A DNA stretch of 15,972 bases from Lentisphaeria bacterium (GCA_900768515.1 CAAGDG010000001.1:1-15972), one strand, 5' to 3'. Positions 5,141 to 14,295 are shown, counted from the first letter of the stretch. Numbers and translations are program-made. The notes: generated from the sequence alone by a model not told the origin.

Positions 5141-8100
5141 TTACCGGGGATCCGCAACCAGTTCGAAGAACGGTGTCGGTCCCGCCGGCAACGCCCCGGT
5201 ATCGATTCGAATCGTCTGATGATCCCCGGCAGCCTGCACGGGAATCTCGTCCCTGCGGCCGCCGTCCACTCCGAGCGCATACAGTTTCCAGGAACCGGAG
5301 CGCCGCAGAGTAAGTTCCAGTTTTCCGGCACGGCAGAGTACTGGAGCGGCGCCGAGTTCATGAAGCGTGACACGATCGGGTGCCAGCTCCATGCCGGTGT
5401 TCGCCTCTTCCGTCATGTACAGAAGCACCATCCGCGCACTTTCCGCAAGATCTTTCCCGTCGATCGAACAGAGCGCCACGCACCCGCTGCTTGAAACCCG
5501 CTCGACCGAAAACGAGCGCAACTCCTCCCGGTCGCCCGCCGTCAGGCAGACTCCTTCTGTACGCGGAGTCTGAACCGTCAGCTTCTTCTCGCGGGCACGC
5601 AGCGTAAGCTCTTCCGTATCACTCTGAAAGACTCCCCGGTCCGGCGCGCTGATGTTCTTCGGAGAGAGAATGCCGCGCTGTTTCATTGCAGTTACGGCGG
5701 CATTCAGAGAGAAGTTGCCGTCCTTCGACTCAACGACTTCGGAAAACCAGTCATGGGAACGGATTGCGGAACTCCCCGCTATCGGAAACGAGAGTGTGGC
5801 CTCCGGACGCGAAACGCTTCCGGGAGCGGCGGGTTCATCCGGAAAACACAGCCCGTAACCGGTGAGCAACCCCAGGCTGGCCTGCCGGGAGGAAACCGCT
5901 TGATCCGCATTGGCATCCCGTTCGAGAAAATCGCGCGGAACGATCACGGAAACCAGGTTCGGCGAGGTTCGCACATCTCCCCGCTGAAACAGACAGGCCG
6001 TCAGAAACTGCGCCGCCCGGAGCAGAGGAGAAGTGCCGACGCTGAAGCAGCCGACCCGGCTTCCGGCAACATCATCGAGAATCACCGGTTGCGCATGAAC
6101 CTCCAGTGCGCCATACCCCTGCAGCGCGGAATATCCGCCGAAAACCAGACCGGTCTCATACCGGTACGGATTCCAGAAACAGTGGTTGAACTCCCCCGAG
6201 AGGAAGGGACGGCCGGCCAGTTTGGTGGAATTGCTGTTTTTCCAATAAGCGGTTTCGGCTTCGATGGAACTTCCCCCGGCAACCCGGGATCCCCGTTTGG
6301 TCCAGTTGCTCGGATGATTGAAGTAGGCGTGGACATCCACCACCTGGGAACACTCCCAGCGGGCGGCGGAGTGGCCGAGGGAATGCGCATAGCTGTAATT
6401 TTCCACCAGCCCGGGATAACCGGCCTCCCGGACTATTTTCTCGCATGTCTCCGCGCTCCGGACCGCCCGCTCCATCCAGAACAGCGCAAAATCGTTCTCT
6501 CCTTCCCCACCGGGTTCCGGAATCCGGGCATCCGGAAACGGTCTGCCGTATCGCTTTTCAAGGAAGGCGCGATAGTAGCGCAGCACACGCTTTTCCGCGT
6601 CGGGATTCTGCTTCAGAAGCTCCCGCATTCTGCCGCCGAGCCCCAGCGACTGTTCGTTGTAGTATTCGACGAACGCGATCGCGGGTTCGTCCTTCCAGGC
6701 CACGCCGGTATAGGGGTTCACGTGACGGAAAATGGTGTCGGCCGCAAATCGGAAACGTTCCAACTCCCACTCCCCGTCCAGGTACATCATCAGTTTGTGC
6801 AGAGTGCGCTCCGACGCGGTCCTGGAGTAGTCCTCCGTGTACAAGCCGAAGGAGAAGAGAACCAGATGAAGGTAGATCCCTTCCTTCTTCAACTCCGAGA
6901 CCAGAAAATCCCACCGGTCGAGATAGGCCGGGTTGATCTGCATGTCTGCCTTCGCCCCGAAGCAGAGCCAGTAATCCAGCAGCGAATGCACCCGGAAGAG
7001 GCGGTATCCCTGCCGCCGGGCCGCCTGCGCGAAAAGCCGGGCACGGTCGCGAAATTCGGCATCGTCTTTTGTATTAAAGAGGTTTACCTCGCCATTGAAT
7101 CCCAGCAGACGCACCGGTTTTTCCGGGCGCTTCTCGAAAACCAGCTCTCCCTTTTCCGAAACGGTGAGCCGACCGTACCGGCCGGCCGGAGCTTCGGCGC
7201 CGGCCCCGAGATCCAGCGCGCTCCCCGGTTTTACCACAGGGCTGGTCAACTGGTACGGCTTCCAGACATCCCCCGCCTGAAAACGGATCGGCTCACGCGG
7301 AACGCCGCAGAAAAATTTCCATCCGCGCGAACCGGCGCGCACGACCGCGACCAGAATGTTTTCCCCTTTTTCCACAAAGAGATCCTCGATGTTGTTCTCG
7401 AACGAAAGCGGATGGCCTCCGGTTCCGGCAGTTACGGAACGGCCGTTCAAATAGAGATCAAAGAACCAGTCCGCGGAAAAACCGAGCCGTATGACTCCTT
7501 CCCGGTCGGATGTAAACCGATTGTAAAGCACCGCAACGGATTTGTCGGCGCGAAATTCGGTTGGCGCCAGATCGCGGAGATCGATCACGCCATTGCGCAT
7601 TGTTCGCAAGATGCCTTTTTTGCCGGAGATCTCCTCCGGAATCCGGTCGAAACGGCCCGGCGGCTCCACGCCGCAGAAAACCTGCCACTCCGGTGAAAGC
7701 GCGGGAGCGATCCGCATCTGAGAACAGTCGACGAGGCGAATTGCGGAGATCCGGATGCGTCCCGGCAACCGGCTGAAATTGAACGTCATCCCCTTGCGGA
7801 GGTCATTGGTCGTCGCATGAAAGACCGCGTCCAGCGTGTGAACGCCCGGCGTCAGACTCCACTCCTTGACCAGGCCGAGAGCGCTGTAGGCGGGAACCGT
7901 ATTCTGATAGATCACCCGCATGACTCCGGCGTGTTCGGTTTCAATCCGGAATGAGAGCCGGTAAGGGCCGCCGGCGGGAAGAGAAAGCTCCTGACTCATC
8001 AGCCGGGAGTATTGCGAACTGTTTTCCGGAATCTGCAGAAGGCAGCCGCCATCCTGAACCCGGGCTTTCACCCCGGTCGTCGTCCAGAATTTCATCCCCT

Positions 8101-8200
8101 CGGAGAAATCGCCGTTCCGGAATAGATTTGAAGGGGAGGCTGCCACGGCGCTCAGCGCTCCGACCAGCCCGAACAAAACCATTGACCATCGCAAATCCAT
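5141..8200 (-). CDS. Large secreted multidomain glycoside hydrolase (clan GH-A-like), 1019 aa
   Basis: A signal peptide (about 1-21, ending AVAA) leads into a carbohydrate-binding jelly-roll domain (about 24-157, starting NLFRNGDFSEG, typical of CBM4/9-like modules). A second beta-sandwich (about 160-310) resembles the N-terminal domain of GH2 enzymes. A TIM barrel follows (about 340-720). The likely catalytic pair is visible: Glu516 in VEYYNEQS (clan GH-A acid/base Asn-Glu) and Glu670 in FLSGEFN (nucleophile after strand 7). The last 250 residues look beta-rich. It should cleave a beta-linked glycan outside the cytoplasm by the retaining mechanism; the substrate and GH family number cannot be assigned by eye. 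The start at 8200 has AGAGGAG (8213-8207). It lies 14 bases after the second pseudopilin, so the two form an operon next to a divergent AraC gene. Confidence 0.8.
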   Translation of the reverse strand: MDLRWSMVLFGLVGALSAVAASPSNLFRNGDFSEGMKFWTTTGVKARVQDGGCLLQIPENSSQYSRLMSQELSLPAGGPYRLSFRIETEHAGVMRVIYQNTVPAYSALGLVKEWSLTPGVHTLDAVFHATTNDLRKGMTFNFSRLPGRIRISAIRLVDCSQMRIAPALSPEWQVFCGVEPPGRFDRIPEEISGKKGILRTMRNGVIDLRDLAPTEFRADKSVAVLYNRFTSDREGVIRLGFSADWFFDLYLNGRSVTAGTGGHPLSFENNIEDLFVEKGENILVAVVRAGSRGWKFFCGVPREPIRFQAGDVWKPYQLTSPVVKPGSALDLGAGAEAPAGRYGRLTVSEKGELVFEKRPEKPVRLLGFNGEVNLFNTKDDAEFRDRARLFAQAARRQGYRLFRVHSLLDYWLCFGAKADMQINPAYLDRWDFLVSELKKEGIYLHLVLFSFGLYTEDYSRTASERTLHKLMMYLDGEWELERFRFAADTIFRHVNPYTGVAWKDEPAIAFVEYYNEQSLGLGGRMRELLKQNPDAEKRVLRYYRAFLEKRYGRPFPDARIPEPGGEGENDFALFWMERAVRSAETCEKIVREAGYPGLVENYSYAHSLGHSAARWECSQVVDVHAYFNHPSNWTKRGSRVAGGSSIEAETAYWKNSNSTKLAGRPFLSGEFNHCFWNPYRYETGLVFGGYSALQGYGALEVHAQPVILDDVAGSRVGCFSVGTSPLLRAAQFLTACLFQRGDVRTSPNLVSVIVPRDFLERDANADQAVSSRQASLGLLTGYGLCFPDEPAAPGSVSRPEATLSFPIAGSSAIRSHDWFSEVVESKDGNFSLNAAVTAMKQRGILSPKNISAPDRGVFQSDTEELTLRAREKKLTVQTPRTEGVCLTAGDREELRSFSVERVSSSGCVALCSIDGKDLAESARMVLLYMTEEANTGMELAPDRVTLHELGAAPVLCRAGKLELTLRRSGSWKLYALGVDGGRRDEIPVQAAGDHQTIRIDTGALPAGPTPFFELVADPR

Positions 8201-8214
8201 GAAAAACTCCTCTG

Positions 8215-8985
<771 letters not shown>

Positions 8986-8988
8986 CGG

Positions 8989-9120
8989 TCAGCTCCTTTT
9001 TTTGCTCCGGAGTTTCTTGTAGATTTCATCCGGTTGTTGCTTATGGTGAAAGATGCTGAATTCCACTCTCGTTCTTTTTTGTTTTTTCGGGGGAAACCCT
9101 TTACTTTCTTCTAACTCCAT
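8989..9120 (-). CDS. Possible small basic protein, 43 aa, possibly leaderless
   Basis: An open frame from ATG (9120-9118) to TGA (8991-8989) ends three bases before the second pseudopilin. It encodes a lysine- and arginine-rich peptide (MELEESKGFPPKKQKRTRVE then more basic residues, ending RSKKRS) of no recognised family. The promoter TATAAT at 9132-9127 puts the transcription start on or next to its A, so translation would have to be leaderless; there is no ribosome binding site. It may simply be the untranslated leader of the operon. Confidence 0.25.
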   Translation of the reverse strand: MELEESKGFPPKKQKRTRVEFSIFHHKQQPDEIYKKLRSKKRS

Positions 9121-9126
9121 GTTATT

Positions 9127-9155
9127 ATTATAATGAAAACCGCAGTTTTTGACAA
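9127..9155 (-). promoter_or_regulatory. Consensus-like promoter of the pseudopilin-hydrolase operon
   Basis: TTGTCA (9155-9150), a 17-base spacer and a perfect TATAAT (9132-9127) on the minus strand. The start site falls near 9120, giving a leader of about 135 bases before the pseudopilin. Its -35 box overlaps that of the divergent AraC promoter. Confidence 0.8.
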
Positions 9156-9177
9156 TAGGTGTTTGTGCCAATTAAAT
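9149..9177 (+). promoter_or_regulatory. Promoter of the divergent AraC-family gene
   Basis: TTGACA (9149-9154, perfect consensus), a 17-base spacer and TTAAAT (9172-9177). Transcription would begin near 9184, which rules out the GTG at 9159 as a start and supports the ATG at 9213. The -35 shares five bases with the minus-strand TTGTCA. Confidence 0.6.
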
Positions 9178-9212
9178 ATAGATTTTGTGCACACAGAAAT
9201 CTTTTAGAGCAT

Positions 9213-10094
9213 ATGACGGCATCCATCGACATTCATAACATTCTCGATTTTCGGGAGCACTGGAAAAGTCTCAATCTCTCCAGACTGCCGCGACGTTTTC
9301 ACTGCGCTTTTCCTCTACGTCATCTGGGCTTTCTGGAAGACTGGACCCACCCTCTGGAAACCATCAACCACAAGCTGGAATTGTCGATCCGGCTCGGTTC
9401 CAACGAGGAGCGCCTCTGCGAGATGATCGACAGCCAGCATTTTGAATCCCGCTATCCATGCGCAATCATTAAAATTCCCGGAATGAACCACACGCAGGAA
9501 ATCCGTTCCCCCCGCGACTCGATCTTTTTTCAGTACGATCCGACCCTGACCGACGCGATGCGGGCGGCCGGACTGCTCGAACCGCCGCTGGTCTGGGAAT
9601 GTCGCCTCACGCCGGCGCTGATCACCCAGCTCCGTCTGGTCGAACGATTCGTGAATGATCCCGATCAGGAGGGAGTTGCCGATCGGCTCGACCTGATCGC
9701 CCTTCAGATCTGGCAGGATCTGCTGATCGACCGCGGCCGGGACACCGGACAGACCGCGGTCCGGCTGCAGCGGATCAGCTCCTATCTGCAGCTCCACTAC
9801 ACGGAGAAGCTCGACTATGACGAACTCGCCCGCAAAAACGGCTTTTCGCGCCGGGCTTTCTACCGGAACTGGAGCGCCAGCTTTCAACAGACGCCGGCCC
9901 AGTATGTACTCAATCTGAAACTGGAGGAAGCGTGCCGCCGCCTCGCCGAAACCCGACAGAAGATATGGGAGATTGCCGCCGCGCTCAACTTCGATCATGT
10001 GGAATACTTCTGCTACGTATTTCGCAGAAAATTCGGCATCACGCCTCTGCGGTTCCGGGAACAACAGCGCAACGGAAGGAAAAACTCGTTTTGA
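9213..10094 (+). CDS. AraC-family transcription regulator, 293 aa
   Basis: The C-terminal 100 residues (about 187-286) are a two-helix-turn-helix AraC domain: LDYDELARKNGFSRRAFYRN in the first motif and IWEIAAALNFDHVEYFCYVF in the second, ending KFGITPLRF. The N-terminal part (about 1-170) should be the ligand-sensing domain but shows no motif I can name. Being divergent from the pseudopilin-hydrolase operon, with overlapping promoters, it is the likely local regulator, answering to a sugar released by the hydrolase (inference). The ATG at 9213 has only a weak AGAG upstream; it was chosen over the GTG at 9159 because that lies before the predicted transcription start. Confidence 0.88.
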   Translation: MTASIDIHNILDFREHWKSLNLSRLPRRFHCAFPLRHLGFLEDWTHPLETINHKLELSIRLGSNEERLCEMIDSQHFESRYPCAIIKIPGMNHTQEIRSPRDSIFFQYDPTLTDAMRAAGLLEPPLVWECRLTPALITQLRLVERFVNDPDQEGVADRLDLIALQIWQDLLIDRGRDTGQTAVRLQRISSYLQLHYTEKLDYDELARKNGFSRRAFYRNWSASFQQTPAQYVLNLKLEEACRRLAETRQKIWEIAAALNFDHVEYFCYVFRRKFGITPLRFREQQRNGRKNSF

Positions 10095-10136
10095 AGAGAC
10101 GCTCTCCGGGAAATGGAATCATCCGCGCTTCCGCCT

Positions 10137-11000
10137 TCACAGGTTGATCCTGCCGTTCCGGAATTCACGCGGGGAGAATCCGGTCTCCCGCCGGAAGATC
10201 CGGGAGAAGAAAAATGGACTCTCCCAGCCAAGCGCAGCGGCGATTTCCGCAACGCTCAACCGGTTTTGCAGCAGAAGCTTCTGCGCCTCCCGAATCCGGA
10301 GGCGCAACCGGAATTCCCCCGGCGTGACGCCGGTCTCGGAACGAAATGCGCGAAAGAACCCGGTTCGTGACATTCCGCACATTCCGGCCAGCGCCTCCAT
10401 ATTGACCTCTTCCCGATAGTGGGAAAAGATGTGTTCAACCGCCTTGCGGCAGCGGTCGACAGCCCGGGGCAGTTCGGCCTCCGGCCGGGGGGCGCACAGC
10501 TCCGTCGCGGCGGAGCAGATCTGCAGCGTCAGGCACTGCCGTTCCACCGCCGCCCGCCGGTCGGAGGCGCGGCGAATCCGGTAGAGACGGCTGACGGCGG
10601 CCGCGGTTCTTTCGCGCAGACCGGGAGTGAATTCCAGTTTTTCCGCCCGGCAGCAGTCGAAGAAGTCGGAACCATCGGCGAACTCCACGGAGATGCCCAG
10701 CGCAAAAACCGTCAACGGGTCCGCCGGGTTGGAGATCACATACCGCCGGGTCGCCGGCGTCAGCAGAAAGAGCGAATGCTCCCCGGAGTCGACCGGGTAC
10801 TCGCCGCCGTCCCGGACCACCAAAGTCCCGGTTCCGGAGAGGGTCAGCATCAATACCATGCCCGGAGGATTGACCCACTCCTTGCGCCGGCGCGGGTCAA
10901 GTTCCATCCGGGATGTCCAGCAGAGTCTGGCGGAGAGTCCTTCCTGCATTTTTGTACGATCCGATATGTTTTCAGTACGGGAATATCTACCGGAATCCAT
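10137..11000 (-). CDS. AraC-family regulator with cupin-like sensor domain, 287 aa
   Basis: The N-terminal half (about 25-150) has the glycine-rich beta pattern of AraC-type cupin sensors (LTLSGTGTLVVRDGGEYPVD, then LFLLTPATRRYV). The C-terminal 105 residues are the double helix-turn-helix: VNMEALAGMCGMSRTGFFRA and LSVAEIAAALGWESPFFFSR, ending TGFSPREF. It is divergent, by 59 bases, from the glycyl-radical enzyme gene and converges with the other AraC gene with a 42-base gap and no clear terminator. The likely role is control of the glycyl-radical operon. The start is uncertain: ATG 11000 would be only about six bases into the transcript, and ATG 10949 (MQEGL) is the alternative; neither has a ribosome binding site. 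Confidence 0.87.
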   Translation of the reverse strand: MDSGRYSRTENISDRTKMQEGLSARLCWTSRMELDPRRRKEWVNPPGMVLMLTLSGTGTLVVRDGGEYPVDSGEHSLFLLTPATRRYVISNPADPLTVFALGISVEFADGSDFFDCCRAEKLEFTPGLRERTAAAVSRLYRIRRASDRRAAVERQCLTLQICSAATELCAPRPEAELPRAVDRCRKAVEHIFSHYREEVNMEALAGMCGMSRTGFFRAFRSETGVTPGEFRLRLRIREAQKLLLQNRLSVAEIAAALGWESPFFFSRIFRRETGFSPREFRNGRINL

Positions 11001-11009
11001 CGTTTGATG

Positions 11010-11040
11010 TATACTATACTGCGGGAAACAATTCTTGCAA
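11010..11040. promoter_or_regulatory. Overlapping divergent -10 region between AraC and glycyl-radical genes
   Basis: The minus strand has TTGCAA (11040-11035), a 16-base spacer and TATAGT (11018-11013) for the AraC gene. On the plus strand TATACT occurs at 11010-11015 and again at 11015-11020, overlapping the minus -10, but with no recognisable -35 at the correct distance. That is the pattern of an activator-dependent promoter. Confidence 0.5.
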
Positions 11041-11059
11041 GGCAGTTGAGGGCATGAAA

Positions 11060-13237
11060 ATGGATTCGCTCTGGAATACGTTTGAGCATGTTCGATCGAA
11101 ACTGGAACGGCAGTATCTGGAACCGGAGTGGGAGCCGGATACCGGTCCGGACTCCGCCGCGCTCGACGAGGAGATGGCCGGATATGTCCGGACCCACGCC
11201 GGAGATCCCCTGATCCGCACCCGGGCCGCTCTCCTGGAAATGGCTCTGACCCGGGGACGGATCGGAGTGGATCCCGACGACTGGTTCGCCGACCACCTCG
11301 AAACCGGCAGCGGCATCTCGGAGCTGCTCCGGGAGCGGAAACGGGCGATGCGCCGCGACCAGCCCGCCGGCGAGGAACAGCTCCGGCACGACGCGGAAGC
11401 GTGCGGTTGTTTCGACTGCCAGCTCGACCTGAGCCACACCACGCCGGACTGGAACAGCATCCTGACGCTCGGCATTCCCGGACTCCGGGACCGGGCGCGG
11501 GAGGCGGAACTCCACGCCGGAGACGACCGGGAGCGGGAATTCTTCCGGGCCGTCGGTCGCGTGTTCGAGGCGATGCGGCGCTATGCCGAGCGGCTGGCGG
11601 AACTGGCGGAACGGAAAGGCGCGGTCCGGAGCGCCCCCGCCCTGCGCGCGATTTCGCAGCGTCCGCCGCGCAGTTTGCAGGAGGCGCTCCAGCTCGCCTA
11701 CCTCTACCACGAAACCCAGGAACGGGAGGGGGAACTGGTCCGCTCGATGGGGTGCTTCGACCGGCTCTACATCCGCTTCTACCGGCACGATATCGCCACC
11801 GGAATTCTGACGCGGGAACAGGCGAAAGAACTTCTCAAGTTCTTCTGGATCAAATTTTACGCCAAGACGCAGGGGCTGCAGGCGGGCAAGAACTTCTGCT
11901 TCGGCGGCCTGCTGCCGGACGGGAGCGACGCCGTCAACGAACTGACTTTTCTCGCCTACGAAACCTACCGCGAACTCCGGGTGGTCGATCCGAAACTGAC
12001 CATGCGCGTCCACGCGAACTCCCCGCGCGCCATGCTCCGCAAAACCGCGGAGTGTCTGAAAAGCGGCCTGACCGCGACCGTCTTCATGAACGACGATGTG
12101 CTCTTCCCGTTGTTCCGGAAGCGCGGCAAGGCGGAAGAGGACCTCTGCAACTATGTGGCCATCGGCTGCTACGAACCTGCGATCATGGGCCGGGAGATGT
12201 GCTGTTCGATGACGGTCATCTTCAACCTGGCGAAGGTGTTGGAACTCCTGCTCCACGGCGGGAGCGACCCCGCGACCGGCATCCGGCTTTTCGACCCGCC
12301 GGAACGGGAACCGGAACAGTTTGACGAATTTCTCGACTCCTACCTTGAGGTTCTGAAGCTTCTGCTGAAACGGGCGCTCGCCATCGGCCGGATGAAATCC
12401 TCGTTCTGGAGCCGGGTCAACCCCTCCCCGCTGCTCTCCGGAACCATGCCGGACTGCATCGCAAACGGCCGCGACGTGTCGGAGGCCGGCACCCGGTACA
12501 ACACCTCGGGGGTGATGTGCGCCGGCATCGGCACCGTCGCCGACAGCCTCGTCGCGGTGAAGCATCTGGTGTTTCAGGAACGGAAGTGCACTCTCGCGGA
12601 ACTGGCGGAACGGCTCCGGAGCAACTGGGCCGGAGCGGAGGAGCTGCGGCTCCATGCGAAGAAAAAGCTCCCCAAGTGGGGCAACAACCATCCGGAACCC
12701 GACGCGATTGCCCGCCGGGTGACCGAAACCGCCGCCGGAGTGATCAACCATGAACCGAACGGAAAGGGCGCCACCTTCCAGATGGGATTGTGGTCGATCG
12801 ACTGGAACCGCATGTTCGGCAAAAAAACCGGAGCCACTCCGGATGGAAGAAACACCGGAGAGGAACTCTCCAAAAACGCCGGAGCCACCGCCGGCATGGA
12901 CCGACGCGGGGCGACCGCGCTCATTCACTCCGCCGCCCGGCTCGACCACACCGAGTTTCCGGACGGTTCGGTGCTCGATGTGACACTCCACCCGAGCGCC
13001 CTTGCCGGAGAGGACGGCGCGGAACTCATTGTCGATCTGGTTCGCACCTACTTTGCCGCCGGCGGCCAGTCGATCCAGTTCAACGTCTTCGATGCGGAAA
13101 CGCTCCGGCAGGCGCAGCAGGGCCCGGAACGGTATGCGAGTCTGCAGGTCCGCGTCTGCGGCTGGAACGCCCGGTTCATCGATCTTTCGAAAGAGGCGCA
13201 GGAGGCGTTCATCGCCGCGGCAGGAGAGGAGGGATGA
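11060..13237 (+). CDS. Glycyl-radical enzyme of the PFL-like superfamily, substrate unknown, 725 aa
   Basis: The PFL-like domain fills most of the protein. The thiyl-radical Cys370 lies in GCYEP (369-373), and the C-terminal glycyl-radical loop is RVCGWNARF, with Gly701 25 residues from the end as the family requires. A Cys-X-Glu active site (Cys370, Glu372) marks the eliminating members such as glycerol or propanediol dehydratase, CutC and the hydroxyproline dehydratase. Pyruvate formate-lyase has Cys-Cys. So a dehydratase or lyase is inferred, despite likely database names of formate acetyltransferase. Tyr371 and the RVCGW loop (usually RVSGY or RVAGY) differ from the enzymes I know. The start is ATG 11060: GAGGG (11048-11052) is seven bases from it but only one base from the ATG at 11054. 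The activase follows with overlapping codons. The enzyme is strictly anaerobic and cytoplasmic; no microcompartment genes are visible. Confidence 0.88.
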   Translation: MDSLWNTFEHVRSKLERQYLEPEWEPDTGPDSAALDEEMAGYVRTHAGDPLIRTRAALLEMALTRGRIGVDPDDWFADHLETGSGISELLRERKRAMRRDQPAGEEQLRHDAEACGCFDCQLDLSHTTPDWNSILTLGIPGLRDRAREAELHAGDDREREFFRAVGRVFEAMRRYAERLAELAERKGAVRSAPALRAISQRPPRSLQEALQLAYLYHETQEREGELVRSMGCFDRLYIRFYRHDIATGILTREQAKELLKFFWIKFYAKTQGLQAGKNFCFGGLLPDGSDAVNELTFLAYETYRELRVVDPKLTMRVHANSPRAMLRKTAECLKSGLTATVFMNDDVLFPLFRKRGKAEEDLCNYVAIGCYEPAIMGREMCCSMTVIFNLAKVLELLLHGGSDPATGIRLFDPPEREPEQFDEFLDSYLEVLKLLLKRALAIGRMKSSFWSRVNPSPLLSGTMPDCIANGRDVSEAGTRYNTSGVMCAGIGTVADSLVAVKHLVFQERKCTLAELAERLRSNWAGAEELRLHAKKKLPKWGNNHPEPDAIARRVTETAAGVINHEPNGKGATFQMGLWSIDWNRMFGKKTGATPDGRNTGEELSKNAGATAGMDRRGATALIHSAARLDHTEFPDGSVLDVTLHPSALAGEDGAELIVDLVRTYFAAGGQSIQFNVFDAETLRQAQQGPERYASLQVRVCGWNARFIDLSKEAQEAFIAAAGEEG

Positions 13238-14154
13238 TGGAATTTTCCAACGTCCCCGCCGCCGTCACGGTTGCGCAGATCAAGCGAATGGCGGTCCATG
13301 ACGGTCCCGGCATCCGGACTACCGTCTTCCTGAAAGGGTGTCCGCTCCGGTGCATCTGGTGCCACAATCCGGAGTGCCTCACCTCCGCCCCGGAGCTGCT
13401 GTTCCGGCGGAACCGCTGCACCGGCTGCGGCCGCTGCGCGGCGGTCTGTCCGAACCGGGCCCATCGGATCGGGCCGCGGGGCCACGAATTCCGGCGGGAA
13501 CTCTGTTCCGGATGCGGCGCCTGCGCCGATGTCTGTCTCTTCGACGCGCTCACGCTGTGCGGCCGGCCGATGAGCATCCGGCAGCTGCTGGAGAAACTGG
13601 CCGAGGATGACGACTTTCACCGGCTCTCCGGCGGCGGAGTCACCCTCTCCGGCGGCGAACCGCTGCTCCACCCCGACTTCTGCCGCGAACTCTTTGAACA
13701 GCTTGGAAGTACCGGGACAAACCGGGCGCTGGACACTTCGGCCGCGGTCCCGTTCGAAGCGCTGGAAACGGTGCTGCCGGCGACTGACCTGCTGCTGATC
13801 GACTTCAAACATCCCGATTCCGGCCGGCACCGGGAACTGACAGGAAGCGGCAACGAAAGAATCCGTGACAACCTTCTCCGTCTCCAGGAATTCCGGATTC
13901 CGATCGAGATCCGCATTCCGCTGGTGCCGGGCTGCAACGACGCGCCGGAAACCCTTGACGCGGCGGCGGAATTTCTCTCCGGACTGCCGCGGGTGGTCCG
14001 GGTGCGGCTGCTGGCGTACCATGCGTTCGCCCGCCCGAAATACGAAGCGCTCGGGCGGCCGGACACCATGCCGGACGTCCCTTCCCCGACCGCGGAGGAA
14101 CTGGAAGCCGCCGCCGGCCACTTCCGGAAACGGGGAGTCGCAGTCGTGCTTTAG
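13234..14154 (+). CDS. Glycyl-radical enzyme activating enzyme (radical SAM), 306 aa
   Basis: It generates the glycyl radical on the enzyme encoded just upstream by reductive cleavage of S-adenosylmethionine. The radical-SAM CxxxCxxC is Cys36, Cys40, Cys43 in KGCPLRCIWCHNPE. Two ferredoxin-like clusters follow: CTGCGRCAAVC (62-72) and CSGCGACADVC (91-101). GGGVTLSGGEPLL (133-145) is the SAM-binding GGE region. The two extra clusters are typical of activases for dehydratase-type glycyl-radical enzymes and absent from the short PFL activase, which supports the reading of its partner. The start codon overlaps the partner's stop (ATGATG at 13234-13239, TGA at 13235-13237) after AGGAGAGGAGGG, so translation is coupled. 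Either ATG could be used. Confidence 0.94.
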   Translation: MMEFSNVPAAVTVAQIKRMAVHDGPGIRTTVFLKGCPLRCIWCHNPECLTSAPELLFRRNRCTGCGRCAAVCPNRAHRIGPRGHEFRRELCSGCGACADVCLFDALTLCGRPMSIRQLLEKLAEDDDFHRLSGGGVTLSGGEPLLHPDFCRELFEQLGSTGTNRALDTSAAVPFEALETVLPATDLLLIDFKHPDSGRHRELTGSGNERIRDNLLRLQEFRIPIEIRIPLVPGCNDAPETLDAAAEFLSGLPRVVRVRLLAYHAFARPKYEALGRPDTMPDVPSPTAEELEAAAGHFRKRGVAVVL

Positions 14155-14161
14155 GCCGGAA

Positions 14162-14295
14162 CCTCCCTCCTCCGGGGAGATCGGAGGGGACAAGTGCAGA
14201 TCGTCCCTCCCGTCCCCGGGGGAGAACGCAAGCACATTCGCTTGCGGCGCTCCTGATAGCAAACACTCCCCCCTCCCCGGGAAAGACGGAGTGCG
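14162..14295. repeat. GC-rich palindromic intergenic block
   Basis: Three degenerate copies of a CTCC-rich then CCGGGGAGA-like unit (from about 14163, 14206 and 14266) and two clear hairpins: GGAGGGGAC/GTCCCTCC (14183-14191 with 14203-14210, one bulge) and a perfect CGCAAGC/GCTTGCG (14227-14233 with 14240-14246). It resembles REP- or MITE-like intergenic elements. It could also slow or end transcription of the glycyl-radical operon, though it has no U tract. It marks the edge of the AT-rich region. Confidence 0.45.

Noticed and set aside
5753..7696. 647-codon plus-strand frame inside the hydrolase gene
   Set aside because: It has no motif or ribosome binding site. The minus strand encodes a coherent signal peptide, sugar-binding domain and catalytic barrel.
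10850..12991. 713-codon minus-strand frame opposite the glycyl-radical enzyme
   Set aside because: Low-complexity Arg/Gly/Phe composition; the plus strand has the conserved GCYEP and RVCGW motifs.
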